Notes: generated by a model from the letters alone, not told the origin. Shown: positions 1-9,605, counted from the first letter of the stretch. The stretch: 50,030 bases of DNA from Nitrosomonadales bacterium (GCA_016234685.1 JACRAT010000020.1:1-50030); one strand, 5' to 3'. Translations and numbers: made by a program.

Positions 1-641
1 AACGCGCGCACGTCGTCCAGATTGGTGATGCCGCCGCTGGCGATGACCGGCACATGCAGCGGACGGGCCAATTCGACAGTGGCTTCGATGTTCACGCCTG
101 ACATCATGCCGTCGCGGCCGATGTCGGTATAGATGATCGCCTCCACGCCGTAATCCTCAAAACGCTGGGCTAAGTCGGCCACATCGTGCCCGGTCAGCTT
201 CGACCAGCCGTCCACCGCCACTTTGCCGCCCTTGGCATCCAGACCGACCATGATGTGGCCGGGGAAAGCGTCGCAGGCTTCGTGCAAAAAGCCCGGCACT
301 TTCACCGCTGCCGTACCGATGATGATATAGCTCACGCCGAGGTCTAGGTAGCGCTCGATGGTCTCCAGATCGCGGATACCGCCGCCCAGTTGCACCGGCA
401 CGTCAGAACCGACGGCCTCGATGATGCTGCGCACTGCGGCTTCGTTCTTGGGCTTCCCGGCGAATGCACCGTTCAGATCGACCAGATGCAAGCGACGCGC
501 TCCTTGCGCCAGCCAGTGTTTAGCCATGGCGGCGGGGTCGTCGGAGAACACAGTCGCGCCCTCCATCACGCCCTGACGCAGGCGTACACATTGACCATCT
601 TTCAAATCAATCGCGGGGATGATTAGCGTTTTTGTATCCAT
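1..641 (-). CDS. hisA: HisA, phosphoribosylformimino-5-aminoimidazole carboxamide ribotide isomerase (partial)
   Basis: Cytoplasmic (beta-alpha)8 isomerase that opens the ribose of ProFAR to give PRFAR in histidine synthesis. I translated the minus strand from the ATG at 641: the protein begins [21 protein letters not shown], with the catalytic Asp in PAIDLKDG. It continues with [30 protein letters not shown] and [12 protein letters not shown], all HisA signatures including the second catalytic Asp region. About 213 codons are present; the C-terminus is cut by the window edge after the SGGI phosphate-binding motif. It starts 11 bp after the hisH stop, so hisB-hisH-hisA are probably one transcript, with hisF expected next outside the window. 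HisF is the paralogous alternative, but the [10 protein letters not shown] stretch favours HisA. Confidence 0.95.
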   Translation of the reverse strand, partial: MDTKTLIIPAIDLKDGQCVRLRQGVMEGATVFSDDPAAMAKHWLAQGARRLHLVDLNGAFAGKPKNEAAVRSIIEAVGSDVPVQLGGGIRDLETIERYLDLGVSYIIIGTAAVKVPGFLHEACDAFPGHIMVGLDAKGGKVAVDGWSKLTGHDVADLAQRFEDYGVEAIIYTDIGRDGMMSGVNIEATVELARPLHVPVIASGGITNLDDVRA

Positions 642-652
642 GATGAGAACGG

Positions 653-1300
653 TTAAGCAGGATTCCAGTTGATAAAATTTAACAGCAGCCTGAGACCGGC
701 TGCTGCGCTCTTTTCCGGGTGAAATTGTACCGCGAATAGTTTTTCACGAGCCACGGCGCACACGAAGGGCTGCGGATAGTCGCTGGTCGCCTGCATCAGC
801 GCAGCATCGTCAGGCTGGACATAATAGCTGTGAACGAAGTAAAAACGGGCGTCTTGTGGGATACCGTCCCAGAGGGGGTGTTGGGGGGAATGTCCGCCCC
901 TTCTCACCTGATTCCAGCCCATGTGCGGCACTTTCAGCTTGACACCCTGCGCGTCGCGCAGCTCATGGGCGAAGCGCACCACCTTGCCAGGCAGCACACC
1001 CAGCCCCGGCATGTCGCCCTCTTCGCTGTGCTCGAACAACATCTGCAAACCGATGCAGATGCCGAGGAACGGCTTGCTTCGGGCTGCCTCCAGCACCGCG
1101 CCGCGCAGACCGCGCGCATCAAGTTCGCGCATACAGTCCCGCATCGCGCCCTGACCGGGGAACACCACGCGATCAGCCGCCGCAACCACGGCGGGATCGT
1201 CCGTCACTAGGATCTCATGTTCGGGAGCGACGCGGCGCAGGGCTTGTTCCACCGAGCGCAGGTTGCCCATGCCGTAATCCACTACTGCGATCTTAGCCAT
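653..1300 (-). CDS. hisH: HisH, imidazole glycerol phosphate synthase glutaminase subunit
   Basis: Class I glutamine amidotransferase that supplies ammonia to HisF for the fifth step of histidine synthesis. The 215-residue protein starts [19 protein letters not shown], the usual family start. An in-frame extension to 1441 would add 47 residues read from the hisB region and is rejected. The nucleophile is C82 in LGICIGLQ, and the triad partners are H194 and E196 in FHPEKS. Length is normal for HisH. It begins 4 bp after the hisB stop and ends 11 bp before hisA, so translation is probably coupled. Confidence 0.96.
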   Translation of the reverse strand: MAKIAVVDYGMGNLRSVEQALRRVAPEHEILVTDDPAVVAAADRVVFPGQGAMRDCMRELDARGLRGAVLEAARSKPFLGICIGLQMLFEHSEEGDMPGLGVLPGKVVRFAHELRDAQGVKLKVPHMGWNQVRRGGHSPQHPLWDGIPQDARFYFVHSYYVQPDDAALMQATSDYPQPFVCAVAREKLFAVQFHPEKSAAAGLRLLLNFINWNPA

Positions 1301-1304
1301 CGAA

Positions 1305-1892
1305 TTACAGCGTACCTTTGGTGGAGGGCGTGATGCCTGCCATGCGCGGATCGGCTTCCACCGCCATGCGCAGCGCGCGTCCGAAAGCCTTGAACACGGT
1401 CTCGGCCTGATGGTGGGCATTGCAGCCGGCCAGATTGTCAATGTGCAAGGTCACCAGCGCATGATTGACGAAGCCTTGGAAGAATTCACGCACCAGATCG
1501 ACTTCGAACTCGCCGATAGTGCCGCGCACGAAATCGACGTTGAACACCAGACCGGGGCGACCAGACAGATCGATCACCACGCGCGACAGCGCCTCGTCCA
1601 GCGGGACGTAAGCGTGTCCGTAACGGCGGATGCCCTTCTTGTCGCCCGCAGCCTGAGTGAAAGCCTGCCCCAGCGTGATGCCGATGTCCTCGACCGTGTG
1701 GTGCGCGTCGATATGCAGATCGCCCTTGGCGGCGATCTCGATATCGATCAAGCCGTGGCGGGCGATCTGGTCGAGCATGTGCTCAAGGAAGGGCACGCCG
1801 GTGGCGAAGCTGGACTTGCCCGTGCCGTCCAGATTGATGGAAACGCTGACCTGCGTCTCCAAAGTGTTTCGTGTCACTTGCGCACTGCGCAT
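1305..1892 (-). CDS. hisB: HisB, imidazoleglycerol-phosphate dehydratase
   Basis: Monofunctional IGP dehydratase (histidine step six) that removes water from imidazole glycerol phosphate using a di-Mn centre. From the ATG at 1892 the protein has 195 residues, the usual size for the bacterial monofunctional enzyme. An upstream ATG at 1922 would add ten residues, but an AGGA sits at suitable spacing before the 1892 codon. The two metal-binding HHxxE motifs are H64-H65-x-x-E68 (DAHHTVED) and H160-H161-x-x-E164 (NAHHQAE). [16 protein letters not shown] near residue 33 is also diagnostic. No phosphatase domain is fused. Confidence 0.96.
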   Translation of the reverse strand: MRSAQVTRNTLETQVSVSINLDGTGKSSFATGVPFLEHMLDQIARHGLIDIEIAAKGDLHIDAHHTVEDIGITLGQAFTQAAGDKKGIRRYGHAYVPLDEALSRVVIDLSGRPGLVFNVDFVRGTIGEFEVDLVREFFQGFVNHALVTLHIDNLAGCNAHHQAETVFKAFGRALRMAVEADPRMAGITPSTKGTL

Positions 1893-2055
1893 GATGATTC
1901 CTGTCAGGATTGATGAATTCATGTTCGCGCTACTCGAAGCGCCCGCCAGCTTACACTGAAAACCGCTCAGGGCCGTTGCAAACTATCTTGCAGCGCTGTT
2001 ACAAACCGTTCGCTTGGGTTCCGACTAGCCTGAAGGTAGTCTCCGCCAAAACTCA

Positions 2056-3147
2056 CTACCCATGGAGCAGGCTCTCTTGCAACGCTCTAATAAATAGCTC
2101 GTTTTGCTCCGGCGTGCCGACGGTTACGCGCAGACAACCGGTCAGCGCCGGATGCCCGCCGTTCAGATTCTTGATGAGCACGCCGCGCTGTTTCAGCCCT
2201 GCGAACACATGGTCCGCGTGCGCAACATGGAACAGGATGAAGTTGGCTTCGCTAGGGTAGGCGCGCACATCGACCGTCCCCACCAGCCGCTCGTAGAGCC
2301 AAGTCCTATCCTGCTTAATCTGCTCGGCCTGCACCACCAGTACCTCGTGATGCTGCAACAGCGTCTCAGCCACGGCCTGCGTCAACACGCCCACATTATA
2401 CGGCAAGCGCAGTTTTTCCAATTGCTCCAGCCAGCAGCGTTCGCCCGCCAGAAAGCCCAGCCGCAGTCCGGCCATGCCCAGTTTGGAGAAAGTGCGCATC
2501 ACCAACAGATTGGGGAATTCGGCCAGACGCGGCAAGAAGCTATCGCTGGCGAAAGCGTAATAGGCTTCGTCCACCACCACCAGCCCCGGCGCGGCGCAGA
2601 TGATGCGCTCGATGGCATCGGCGTCAAATAGATTGCCGGTGGGGTTGTTCGGATAGGCCAGAAACACCAGCGCCGGCTGGTGCTGCTCGATGGCGGCCAA
2701 CGTGACGTGCAAGTCCAGCGAGAAATCTTCGGCGAGCGGCACGCCGACGTAATCCATGCCGACGAAGGTGGCGATCATCTTGTACATCACGAAAGACGGC
2801 TCGACCGCCAACAGCTTCGCGCCCGGCTTGGCCACCGCCATCGCCAGGATCTGAATGATCTCGTCGGAGCCGTTGCCAAGCAGGATGTCCATCCCGGGGG
2901 GCAAGTCGAGCAGGCTGCGGATGTCTTCCTTCAGCCAGTGCGCGCCCGCATCGGGATAGCGATTGATGTGGGCATCAGCCACACGCTGCGCGATCAGTTC
3001 GCGCAGTTCCGGCGGCAGCAGATAGGGGTTCTCCATCGCATCCAGCTTAATCATGTCGGAGCTGGGCGGCACATGATAGGCGCGCAGCGCAAGCACTTCG
3101 GGACGCAAAAGATTATCGGGAGTCAAAACGATTTGATTGGCAGACAT
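2056..3147 (-). CDS. hisC: HisC, histidinol-phosphate aminotransferase
   Basis: PLP-dependent fold-type I aminotransferase converting imidazole acetol phosphate and glutamate to histidinol phosphate. The 363-residue protein shows the N168-centred YPNNPTGN motif, D193-E194-A195-Y196 contacting the PLP ring, and the Schiff-base lysine K222 in [13 protein letters not shown]; a conserved arginine follows in the C-terminal part (RVTVGT). Gene order hisC-hisB-hisH-hisA matches betaproteobacterial his clusters, although a 163-bp gap (1893-2055) separates it from hisB. The gap holds no ORF that I can support and may contain a second promoter. The stop of the HDOD gene lies only 33 bp upstream, so hisC may be read from that side. 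Confidence 0.95.
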   Translation of the reverse strand: MSANQIVLTPDNLLRPEVLALRAYHVPPSSDMIKLDAMENPYLLPPELRELIAQRVADAHINRYPDAGAHWLKEDIRSLLDLPPGMDILLGNGSDEIIQILAMAVAKPGAKLLAVEPSFVMYKMIATFVGMDYVGVPLAEDFSLDLHVTLAAIEQHQPALVFLAYPNNPTGNLFDADAIERIICAAPGLVVVDEAYYAFASDSFLPRLAEFPNLLVMRTFSKLGMAGLRLGFLAGERCWLEQLEKLRLPYNVGVLTQAVAETLLQHHEVLVVQAEQIKQDRTWLYERLVGTVDVRAYPSEANFILFHVAHADHVFAGLKQRGVLIKNLNGGHPALTGCLRVTVGTPEQNELFIRALQESLLHG

Positions 3148-3180
3148 GGAGTAGACACCGGGAAACGCGCGTATTTTACC

Positions 3181-4407
3181 CTACATCGTGATGCTGTTGG
3201 CCCAAGCCAGCGCATCCAGCTCGGCCCGCGTGATCGAGGCCAGCGTCAACCCCGGATGCCGAGCCAACCAAGCATTCAGCGTAACGAGGTCGGGCGCCTC
3301 CAGATTCTCGCACAATGTCAGCAGCGCACCCAGTTCGCCTTCACGCGCCAGTAAGGCCGCCTCGACCGCTTCGTGCAGATGCAACCCGGGGATGACCTCC
3401 GGCAGCGGCGTATCCAACACTACATCCAATAAGGACAGGATGCCCGCCATGAAAGCGCGATCCGCATAATCCCGATCACGCGGGCGCTGTTGCTGCGCGA
3501 CCAGCTCCATCAGCTTACCGCGCGTCGCCGCCAGTTGCATCAGCGGACTGATCGTCTGTTCGCCGCCCCCCTCCGAAGTGTAGAGCAGCAACTGCACCCA
3601 GCGCCGCAACGGCCTGCGCCCGAGCATCACCAGCCCATGCCGGAGCGAGTTAATCTTGTTGATCAAACCCGCCGCTGCCGAATTGACCATGCGCATCAGA
3701 CTGTAAGACAGATGAGGATAGCCCTTGAATGCCTCTTCGATCTCTTCGTTAGCGGCATCCTCCAGCATCAACGTGAGGATGCGCAGCAACGCCATTTTGG
3801 AAGGACTCACCCGCTTACCGGAAAGCAACTCGGGATGCGCGAAGTAATATCCCTGAAAATATTCGAAGCCCAACTCCTGACAGAGCGACACTTCTTCGCG
3901 GCGCTCAACTTTTTCAGCCAGCAGCTTGGGCGGATATTCTTTGAGCGCGGCCACCAGCCCGGACAATCGAGCCGGCTCGATCTGCATCAGATCCAGCTTC
4001 ACCAGATCGACGATGCCCAGCAAAGGCTTCAACTCTTCACGCAACTCGACGACATCGTCGAGCGCCAGACTATAACCTTTCTTCTTCAGTTCCCGGCAAC
4101 GGGCAACCACGGCGGCGTCGACATGGATCGACTCCAGCAACTCCAGCACCACCTGCTCTTTGGGCAACAACTCGACCATGTCGCTGTGCAGAAACTCAGA
4201 GTCCACGTTGATGAATCCCTTGTGGGAGCCCAACACTTCGGCGAGCCCCATCTCACCGAACGCACCCACCAGCACTTCGGCGGTAGCCAGCATCTCATTG
4301 ACCACACCAGCCGAATTCACTCGCCCCGAGCGGAACAGCAACTCGAAGGCGAACAGCTTCTCATGTTGGTCAACGATAGGTTGTCTAGCGAGAAAAAACT
4401 CTTGCAT
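3181..4407 (-). CDS. EAL/HDOD domain signalling protein
   Basis: A 408-residue YuxH-type protein. Residues 1-200 form an EAL-like domain: MQEFFLARQPIVDQ and FAFELLFRSG replace the catalytic EALLR signature, while FINVDSEFL, LALDDV and VKLDL keep the fold. The EAL Glu environment and metal ligands look degenerate, so c-di-GMP hydrolysis is doubtful. Residues from about 200 onward form an HDOD domain (KMALLRILTLM, LMRMVNSAA, LRHGLVMLGRRPLRRWVQLLLY), a non-hydrolytic HD relative found in signalling scaffolds. It lies in front of hisC and is divergent from the sensor kinase gene. In other proteobacteria such proteins affect motility and biofilm choice; placement beside flagellar and c-di-GMP genes fits this, but the role here is inferred. 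Confidence 0.85.
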   Translation of the reverse strand: MQEFFLARQPIVDQHEKLFAFELLFRSGRVNSAGVVNEMLATAEVLVGAFGEMGLAEVLGSHKGFINVDSEFLHSDMVELLPKEQVVLELLESIHVDAAVVARCRELKKKGYSLALDDVVELREELKPLLGIVDLVKLDLMQIEPARLSGLVAALKEYPPKLLAEKVERREEVSLCQELGFEYFQGYYFAHPELLSGKRVSPSKMALLRILTLMLEDAANEEIEEAFKGYPHLSYSLMRMVNSAAAGLINKINSLRHGLVMLGRRPLRRWVQLLLYTSEGGGEQTISPLMQLAATRGKLMELVAQQQRPRDRDYADRAFMAGILSLLDVVLDTPLPEVIPGLHLHEAVEAALLAREGELGALLTLCENLEAPDLVTLNAWLARHPGLTLASITRAELDALAWANSITM

Positions 4408-4508
4408 AGCTTTAAATGGACGGGCTCAAAAAGTCGTTTTCAAGGATTCGGAATCCTATGTCACCATCGGCAACAGGGTGATCCGGCGCGGCGGAAGTTT
4501 AACAGGTT

Positions 4509-4531
4509 GCGACCTCGGTCGCGCTTATAGT
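4509..4531 (+). promoter_or_regulatory. Palindrome and -10-like element in front of the kinase gene
   Basis: Between the divergent HDOD and kinase genes there is a dyad GCGACC-TC-GGTCGC (4509-4522), followed at once by TATAGT (4526-4531), a good -10 hexamer for the plus-strand gene starting at 4588. I see no clear -35 at 16-18 bp, so the dyad could be an activator or repressor site that overlaps the promoter. This is a sequence pattern only; no regulator is identified. Confidence 0.3.
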
Positions 4532-4587
4532 AATCTGCCCTCAAGCCGCTCACCCCACACAAGACGCGGCAAACCTTAGGGAGCAGC

Positions 4588-6096
4588 ATGTCCACCGAAA
4601 AACTCCGGGTGTTACTGATCGAGACCTCGACACCCGACGCGCAACTGATACTCAAAAAGCTGGGACAGGGACGCCACATCGTGGAATGTCTGCGCGTGGA
4701 GAATGCTGTCGAATTAAGGCAAGCGTTCGCCGAGAAACATGCTGACGTGATCCTGTGCAGCTACGATCCGCCCACGTTTGGCGGCATCGAAGCGTTACGC
4801 CTAGTGCAGCAATCTGGCCTCGACTTGCCTTTCCTGTTCCTCTCCAACGAGTTGCCGGAAAAATTCTTTCTGCACGCCATCCGCTCCGGTGCAGACGATT
4901 GCATCATCAAGAGCGACCTCGTCCGCCTGCTCCCCGCCATCGAACATAACCTGCGCGAAGCCAGCATCCGCCGCGAACATCGCGCCGCCCAGATCGCCCT
5001 GCAAGAGAACGAGATGCGGTTGCACGCGTTCATCAGCAATATGCCGGGGCTGGTCTGCCAGATCTTGCGCAAAGCCGATGGCGAGATCTTCTTCCCGTAT
5101 GTCAGTGAGGGCTGTCAGGCCTTGCTGGGCATCCAGCGCCGCGAGTTGGAGCGCAACCCCGCGCTGTTCATGGGCATCATCCACGAAGAGGACCGTAGCG
5201 CTTATTTGACCACCATGCGCACGTCATCGCAGCAACTCAGCTTCTGGAACTGGGAGGGCCGCGTCCGTCTAGCCAGAACCGGCGAGATCAAATGGATCAA
5301 TCTGCGTTGCAGCCCGCGCTCACTGGTCAGTAAGAATGTGCTGTGGGAAGGTGTCATGTTCAACATCACGCAAAGCAAGCTGGCCGAGATCGAAGTCCAC
5401 CGCTCGCAAGAGCAACTGCGCGCGCTCACCCTGCACGTTCAGGACGTGCGCGAAGAGGAGCGTATGAACATCGCCCGCGAAGTCCATGACAATCTGGGCA
5501 GTATGCTGACCGCCATCAAGCTCGACAGCGCTTGGCTAGGCGGAAAACTCGAACAGGAGAAACTTCCGAAACTGGTCGACAAAATCAAACTGATCGAGGA
5601 AGTAACAGATAGGTGCATCGAAGCGGCGCGCAACATCTCGCGCTCGTTGCGCCCCAGTGTGCTCGACACCTTCGGCATCATCGCTGCCATCGAGATGGAA
5701 GTCGGCGATTTCAAGTCGCATCGCAACATTCCCTGTACCCTCACCCACTCCGACCAAGGCGCGCCCATCAACCCGGAGGTTTCCATCGCGCTGTTCCGCA
5801 TCCTGCAAGAATCGCTGAACAACATCGTCAAACACGCGCAGGCGACTCAAGTGCAGGTGAGCTTGCTCAACCGGGCAGACGAAGTCGTGCTAACGATCAG
5901 CGACAACGGCTGCGGCATCGCCGAGATCGACCGCAAGAAACCACGCTCTTTCGGCCTGCGCGGGATACAGGAACGCATCGCCCATTTCCGAGGAACGCTG
6001 GAGATCAGCAGTTCGCCGGGGCAAGGCACCACGCTCACCATCCACATCCCGCATCACCCTGAAGCCGAGCCGTTGCCGCAGCAGGATCTATTTTGA
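4588..6096 (+). CDS. Sensor histidine kinase with pseudo-receiver, PAS and HisKA_3 domains
   Basis: A 502-residue NarX/UhpB-class kinase with no evident membrane segment, so probably cytoplasmic. Residues 1-125 resemble a response-regulator receiver, but the acidic pocket reads LLIETS and the phospho-acceptor segment reads VILCSYDPP, with Ser where Asp is usual; the switch lysine is kept in IIKSD. A PAS domain follows at about 145-265 (GLVCQILRKADGEIFF, ending MFNITQSKLAE). The dimerisation domain carries the phospho-acceptor H300 in REVHDNLGSMLTAIKLD, and the ATPase domain has an N box (LQESLNNIVKHA) and DNGCGI. A GGGAG Shine-Dalgarno precedes the ATG by 4 bp. Its partner regulator starts 15 bp downstream, so the pair is an operon. 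The signal is unknown. Confidence 0.9.
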   Translation: MSTEKLRVLLIETSTPDAQLILKKLGQGRHIVECLRVENAVELRQAFAEKHADVILCSYDPPTFGGIEALRLVQQSGLDLPFLFLSNELPEKFFLHAIRSGADDCIIKSDLVRLLPAIEHNLREASIRREHRAAQIALQENEMRLHAFISNMPGLVCQILRKADGEIFFPYVSEGCQALLGIQRRELERNPALFMGIIHEEDRSAYLTTMRTSSQQLSFWNWEGRVRLARTGEIKWINLRCSPRSLVSKNVLWEGVMFNITQSKLAEIEVHRSQEQLRALTLHVQDVREEERMNIAREVHDNLGSMLTAIKLDSAWLGGKLEQEKLPKLVDKIKLIEEVTDRCIEAARNISRSLRPSVLDTFGIIAAIEMEVGDFKSHRNIPCTLTHSDQGAPINPEVSIALFRILQESLNNIVKHAQATQVQVSLLNRADEVVLTISDNGCGIAEIDRKKPRSFGLRGIQERIAHFRGTLEISSSPGQGTTLTIHIPHHPEAEPLPQQDLF

Positions 6097-6111
6097 GAAG
6101 AATGAGTGAGC

Positions 6112-6744
6112 ATGATTAAGATACTGGTAGTCGACGACCACGCCATCCTGCGCAAGGGACTGACGCAGATACTGGATGACACCACCGACCTGAAGGTGAC
6201 TGGCGAAGCCGAGAATGGGATGCAGGCAATCAAAATGGTGCAAGACAACCAATATGATCTGGTATTGCTCGACATCAGTATGCCGGACAAGCACGGCATC
6301 GACGTGCTCAAACACATCAAGCTGATCCACCCCACCCTGCCGGTGCTGATGCTGAGTATGCATGCCGAAGATCAATATGCCTTGCGTTCGATCAAGACCG
6401 GCGCAGCGGGCTATCTCAACAAGCAAAGCGCCCCGGCACAACTGGTCACCGCCTGTCGCCAAGTCGCAGCCGGCAAACGCTACATCAGCACCGAACTCGC
6501 CGAGCAACTGGCCAACGGGCTGGCACAGGGCTATCAGGAGCTGGCGCACCAGAAACTCTCCAACCGCGAATACCAGACGCTATGCCTGATGGCCTCGGGC
6601 AACACCCTGACCGAAATCGCCGAAACCATGTCGCTCAGCGTCAAGACCGTCAGCGTATACCGCGCGCGCCTGCTGGAAAAAATGAATCTGAAAAACAACG
6701 CCGAGGCCATCCACTACGCCATCAGCAATCATCTACTGGACTAA
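6112..6744 (+). CDS. NarL/FixJ-family response regulator
   Basis: Two-component transcription regulator, partner of the upstream HisKA_3 kinase. From the ATG at 6112 it has 210 residues: receiver 1-120 with D8, D9, phospho-acceptor D54 (LVLLDISMP) and K104 (YLNKQSA), then a LuxR-type helix-turn-helix at about 148-208 (LSNREYQTLCLMASGNTLTEIA, VKTVSVYRARLLEKM). A GTG at 6106 would add two residues; I prefer the ATG because MIKILVVDDH is the usual family start. Kinases of this class with NarL-type partners often control motility or surface genes; location next to a diguanylate cyclase and flagellar genes is suggestive only. Confidence 0.92.
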   Translation: MIKILVVDDHAILRKGLTQILDDTTDLKVTGEAENGMQAIKMVQDNQYDLVLLDISMPDKHGIDVLKHIKLIHPTLPVLMLSMHAEDQYALRSIKTGAAGYLNKQSAPAQLVTACRQVAAGKRYISTELAEQLANGLAQGYQELAHQKLSNREYQTLCLMASGNTLTEIAETMSLSVKTVSVYRARLLEKMNLKNNAEAIHYAISNHLLD

Positions 6745-6751
6745 ATTGGGC

Positions 6752-6802
6752 GGGGAAACCGCCGCTATTCCCTGCTTGCCCGCAGCTAAAGTCGCCGATA
6801 AT
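6752..6802 (+). promoter_or_regulatory. FlhDC-box-like element plus -10, upstream of the diguanylate cyclase gene
   Basis: GGGGAAA-CC-GCCGCTATTCC (6752-6771) is followed after exactly 24 nt by CGATAAT (6796-6802), whose GATAAT is a good -10. The same pair of blocks with the same 24-nt spacing occurs between fliE and fliF. The block CGCTATT is the half-site core of the enterobacterial FlhDC box, which overlaps the -35 region of class II flagellar promoters. The predicted start lies about 25 bp before the ATG at 6835. The GGCGG-GGAAA-CCGCC part could also act as a weak terminator for the regulator gene. Confidence 0.5.
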
Positions 6803-6834
6803 CCGCACTATCCAAAAACTGTTCAGGCCTCATC

Positions 6835-8613
6835 ATGAACCCAAACAGCCAGCCCTCCGAACTCGCCCGCGAAACGCTTAAAACCCTAGCCGCACGCAAA
6901 GTCCCGCCCACGCCGGACAATTATGCCCGCGCCTATCAGGAGATCAGCGGTCAGGCGCTGGATGTCGGCGCGGAAGCAGTGCTGATCGCCTTGGCGCAAA
7001 GCCTGCTGCACGACACCCCCAAGAATGCGCTGATCGGCAAGAAACTGCGCGAAGCGGTAAAAGCGCACGATTGGGCGCTGTGCCAGAGTGAGTTGCAGGC
7101 TTGGCTGTTTCCCGCCGCCGGCAAAGGCAAACCGACGCTGAGCTGGGGCGAATTATTCAAGGAACTGCTGAAACAACTGGAAACCACGCACAAAGGCATC
7201 ACCGTCAGTCGCAAAAAAGAGGGGCTGGACATCGTGCTGGGTCGTTTCGGCAACGACCCCGACGCTCTATCTGAAAAATTACAGGGGCTGATGCGCTCTT
7301 GGTCGGGCAACAACCCTGCGGAAGCCAGCCCGACCGAGGCCAGCGCCGCCCCCGCAGAGACCTCTCCTACGCCAGCCGCCCCAGTCAGCAATATCAGCTT
7401 GATCGAAGAGCCTAACCACCATGAGTTACTGGTACAGCTGAGCGAGTTACTGGCGCAGACACTAGAAAGCACGCAGCAGGCCCAGCCTGAGCTCAGCAAA
7501 GAGATCGTGCCGCTGCTGCAACAAGTCCGCACCGCCCACGATCACGACCAGATCACCCAGCTTGCCAAGAAACTCCGCCATTTTTGGATCAAGCAAGAGT
7601 TGCATGGCAGTGATCGCATCAAGGTACAGGAAGGGCTGGTGCGACTGTTGCGCCTGCTGGTCGAGAACGTCGGCGAACTCGTCGCCGAAGATAAATGGCT
7701 GCACGGACAGATCGCCACCTTTCAGGACATCATCACCAATCCGATCGACAAACACGTCATCGCCGATGCCGAGCGCAGCCTGCGTGACGCCATCATCAAG
7801 CAAGGCCTGCTCCAGCAGAGCCTGATCGATGCAAAGACCACGCTCAAAACGCTGATGTCGAGCTTCATCGACCGCCTAGGCGAGTTGACCGACAGCACCG
7901 GCGAATACCACAACAAGATCGCCAGCTATTCGCAGCAGATCGGCAGCACCGATAACCTCGCCGAACTGGGCGGGATTCTGGAAGACATCATGCGCGACAC
8001 GCGCCTGATCCAGAATCGCGCGATGCGTTCGCACGAGGAGTTGGTCGGCACGCGCAAGCAAGCCGACGAGGCCGAAGCGCGCATCCGCAAGTTGGAGCAA
8101 GAGCTGGAACAGGTCAGCGAACTGGTACGCGAAGACCAACTCACCGGCGCGCTCAATCGGCGCGGCATGGACGAACTGCTGGACCGTGAATTCAAACGCG
8201 CTGACCGCAGCCCCTCGCCCATCAGCATCGCCCTGATCGACATCGACAACTTCAAGCGCCTGAACGACAGCTTGGGCCATCAGGCTGGCGACCAGGCACT
8301 GGTGCATCTGATCCAAGTCACCAAAGATGCTCTGCGCCCTAGCGATGCGGTCAGCCGTTACGGCGGCGAAGAGTTCGTCATCATCCTGCCGAACACCGGG
8401 CTGGAAGAGGCCGTCGCCACCATCTCGCGCTTGCAACGCGAGCTGACCAAGCGCTTCTTCCTGCACAACAACGAGCGCCAACTCATCACTTTCAGTGCGG
8501 GGGTGGCCTTGCGCCGGGAGGGCGAAGATCAGACCGATGTCATCGGTCGTGCTGACAGAGCCATGTATCACGCTAAACAGACCGGCAAGAACCGCGTCGT
8601 GGCTGCCGACTAA
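6835..8613 (+). CDS. GGDEF-domain diguanylate cyclase
   Basis: Makes c-di-GMP from two GTP. The 592-residue protein has no predicted membrane helix. Residues 1-160 start ELARETLKTLAARKVPPTPDNYARAYQEI, an N-terminal module seen in soluble cyclases, followed by an Ala/Pro/Thr-rich linker (about 160-185), a helical middle with a coiled coil (around 400-435), then the GGDEF domain (about 435-592). The active loop is GGEEF at 510-514, a functional variant; an RxxD product-inhibition site (RPSD, 501-504) lies five residues before it, so feedback inhibition is likely intact. Substrate-binding DxxNFKxxND is present (IDIDNFKRLNDSLGH). The upstream promoter-like box is shared with fliE/fliF, suggesting expression with the flagellar regulon. 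Confidence 0.92.
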   Translation: MNPNSQPSELARETLKTLAARKVPPTPDNYARAYQEISGQALDVGAEAVLIALAQSLLHDTPKNALIGKKLREAVKAHDWALCQSELQAWLFPAAGKGKPTLSWGELFKELLKQLETTHKGITVSRKKEGLDIVLGRFGNDPDALSEKLQGLMRSWSGNNPAEASPTEASAAPAETSPTPAAPVSNISLIEEPNHHELLVQLSELLAQTLESTQQAQPELSKEIVPLLQQVRTAHDHDQITQLAKKLRHFWIKQELHGSDRIKVQEGLVRLLRLLVENVGELVAEDKWLHGQIATFQDIITNPIDKHVIADAERSLRDAIIKQGLLQQSLIDAKTTLKTLMSSFIDRLGELTDSTGEYHNKIASYSQQIGSTDNLAELGGILEDIMRDTRLIQNRAMRSHEELVGTRKQADEAEARIRKLEQELEQVSELVREDQLTGALNRRGMDELLDREFKRADRSPSPISIALIDIDNFKRLNDSLGHQAGDQALVHLIQVTKDALRPSDAVSRYGGEEFVIILPNTGLEEAVATISRLQRELTKRFFLHNNERQLITFSAGVALRREGEDQTDVIGRADRAMYHAKQTGKNRVVAAD

Positions 8614-8644
8614 GATTGCCCTCAGATTTATTTCAAAACATGAC

Positions 8645-8671
8645 TAAAGTTTTTCAGGAAGGCTCCGATAA
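8645..8671 (+). promoter_or_regulatory. Sigma-28 (FliA) promoter of fliC
   Basis: TAAAGTTT (8645-8652), an 11-nt spacer, then TCCGATAA (8664-8671). The enteric FliA consensus is TAAAGTTT-N11-GCCGATAA, so 15 of 16 fixed positions match with ideal spacing. It gives a leader of roughly 95 nt before the fliC ATG at 8773. The leader contains a small hairpin GACGAA-AGA-TTCGTC (8727-8741), which could affect message stability. Confidence 0.9.
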
Positions 8672-8772
8672 CTGATACAACGGCGGTTAATTATGCCAAA
8701 CAAATCAAGGCAAAACCGCAGTAAGTGACGAAAGATTCGTCGCAGTTTGAATCACAGTTAAGGAGAACTAAA

Positions 8773-9582
8773 ATGGCTTCCTACATCAACACAAACATGG
8801 CATCCCTGAACGCCCAGAACAATCTGACACGTTCGCAAGATGCACTGCACACTTCGCTGCAACGCCTGTCTTCCGGTATGCGCGTCAACAGTGCCAAGGA
8901 TGATGCCGCAGGGCTGGCCATCGCTGAACGTATGAATGCCCAGATCAAGGGGATGGCCGTTGCGGTGCGTAACTCCAACGACGGCATCTCTTTGGCTCAG
9001 ACCGCCGAAGGCGCGCTGGGCGTGATCGGCACCAACCTGCAACGGATGCGCGAACTGGCGGTGCAGGCATCCAACGCCTCGACATCGGCAGCCGACATCA
9101 CTTCGCTGGACAACGAGTACAAGACACTCGACGCAGAGAACAAGCGTGTGATCGCCAACACCTCGTTCAACGGCACTGCCCTGCTGAGCGGCGCACTGAA
9201 TATGACATTCCAGATCGGCGCCAACACCGCAGACACCTTGGCTGTCACCACCGCAGCTGCTGTCGCCACCACCAACGGCGGCACACTGGGCGCAACCAAC
9301 GCCACGGCATCGGCTGAAATCGCTCTGCTTGATGCGGACATCGACGCAGTGAACGCCTCGCGTGCCACCTTCGGCTCGACGCAATCCCGTTTCACAGCAA
9401 TTATCAGCAACATGTCGAACTACGCTGAAAACCTGACTGCTGCTCGTAGCCGCATCATGGACACCGACTACGCCGCAGAAACGGCCAACCTGACTCGCGG
9501 ACAGATTCTGCAACAAGCAGGCACTGCGATGCTGGCGCAAGCCAACCAACAGCCTAACAGCATCATGACGCTGCTGAAATAG
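8773..9582 (+). CDS. fliC: FliC, flagellin
   Basis: Filament subunit exported by the flagellar type III apparatus. The 269-residue protein starts [22 protein letters not shown], the canonical D0 domain; AGGAG sits 8 bp before this ATG, so the longer GTG reading from 8725 is rejected. Conserved N-terminal D0/D1 (about 1-150, with [23 protein letters not shown]) and C-terminal D1/D0 (about 185-269, ending [25 protein letters not shown]) flank a very short Ala/Thr-rich middle. The outer D2/D3 domains of enteric flagellin are therefore missing. It is transcribed from the FliA promoter at 8645 and closed by a hairpin at 9606, so it can be made in excess over flaG-fliD. Confidence 0.97.
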   Translation: MASYINTNMASLNAQNNLTRSQDALHTSLQRLSSGMRVNSAKDDAAGLAIAERMNAQIKGMAVAVRNSNDGISLAQTAEGALGVIGTNLQRMRELAVQASNASTSAADITSLDNEYKTLDAENKRVIANTSFNGTALLSGALNMTFQIGANTADTLAVTTAAAVATTNGGTLGATNATASAEIALLDADIDAVNASRATFGSTQSRFTAIISNMSNYAENLTAARSRIMDTDYAAETANLTRGQILQQAGTAMLAQANQQPNSIMTLLK

Positions 9583-9605
9583 GCCAAACGGCTGGCAACT
9601 AAACA

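Noticed and set aside
6787..6801. TAAAGTCGCCGATAA upstream of the diguanylate cyclase, read as a sigma-28 promoter
   Set aside because: Both half-elements are present but only 1 nt apart instead of about 11, so it cannot be a FliA promoter; the CGATAAT part fits the activator-type promoter better.
8725..8772. Sixteen-residue upstream extension of flagellin from a GTG
   Set aside because: The AGGAG ribosome site and canonical MASYINTN start are downstream at 8773.
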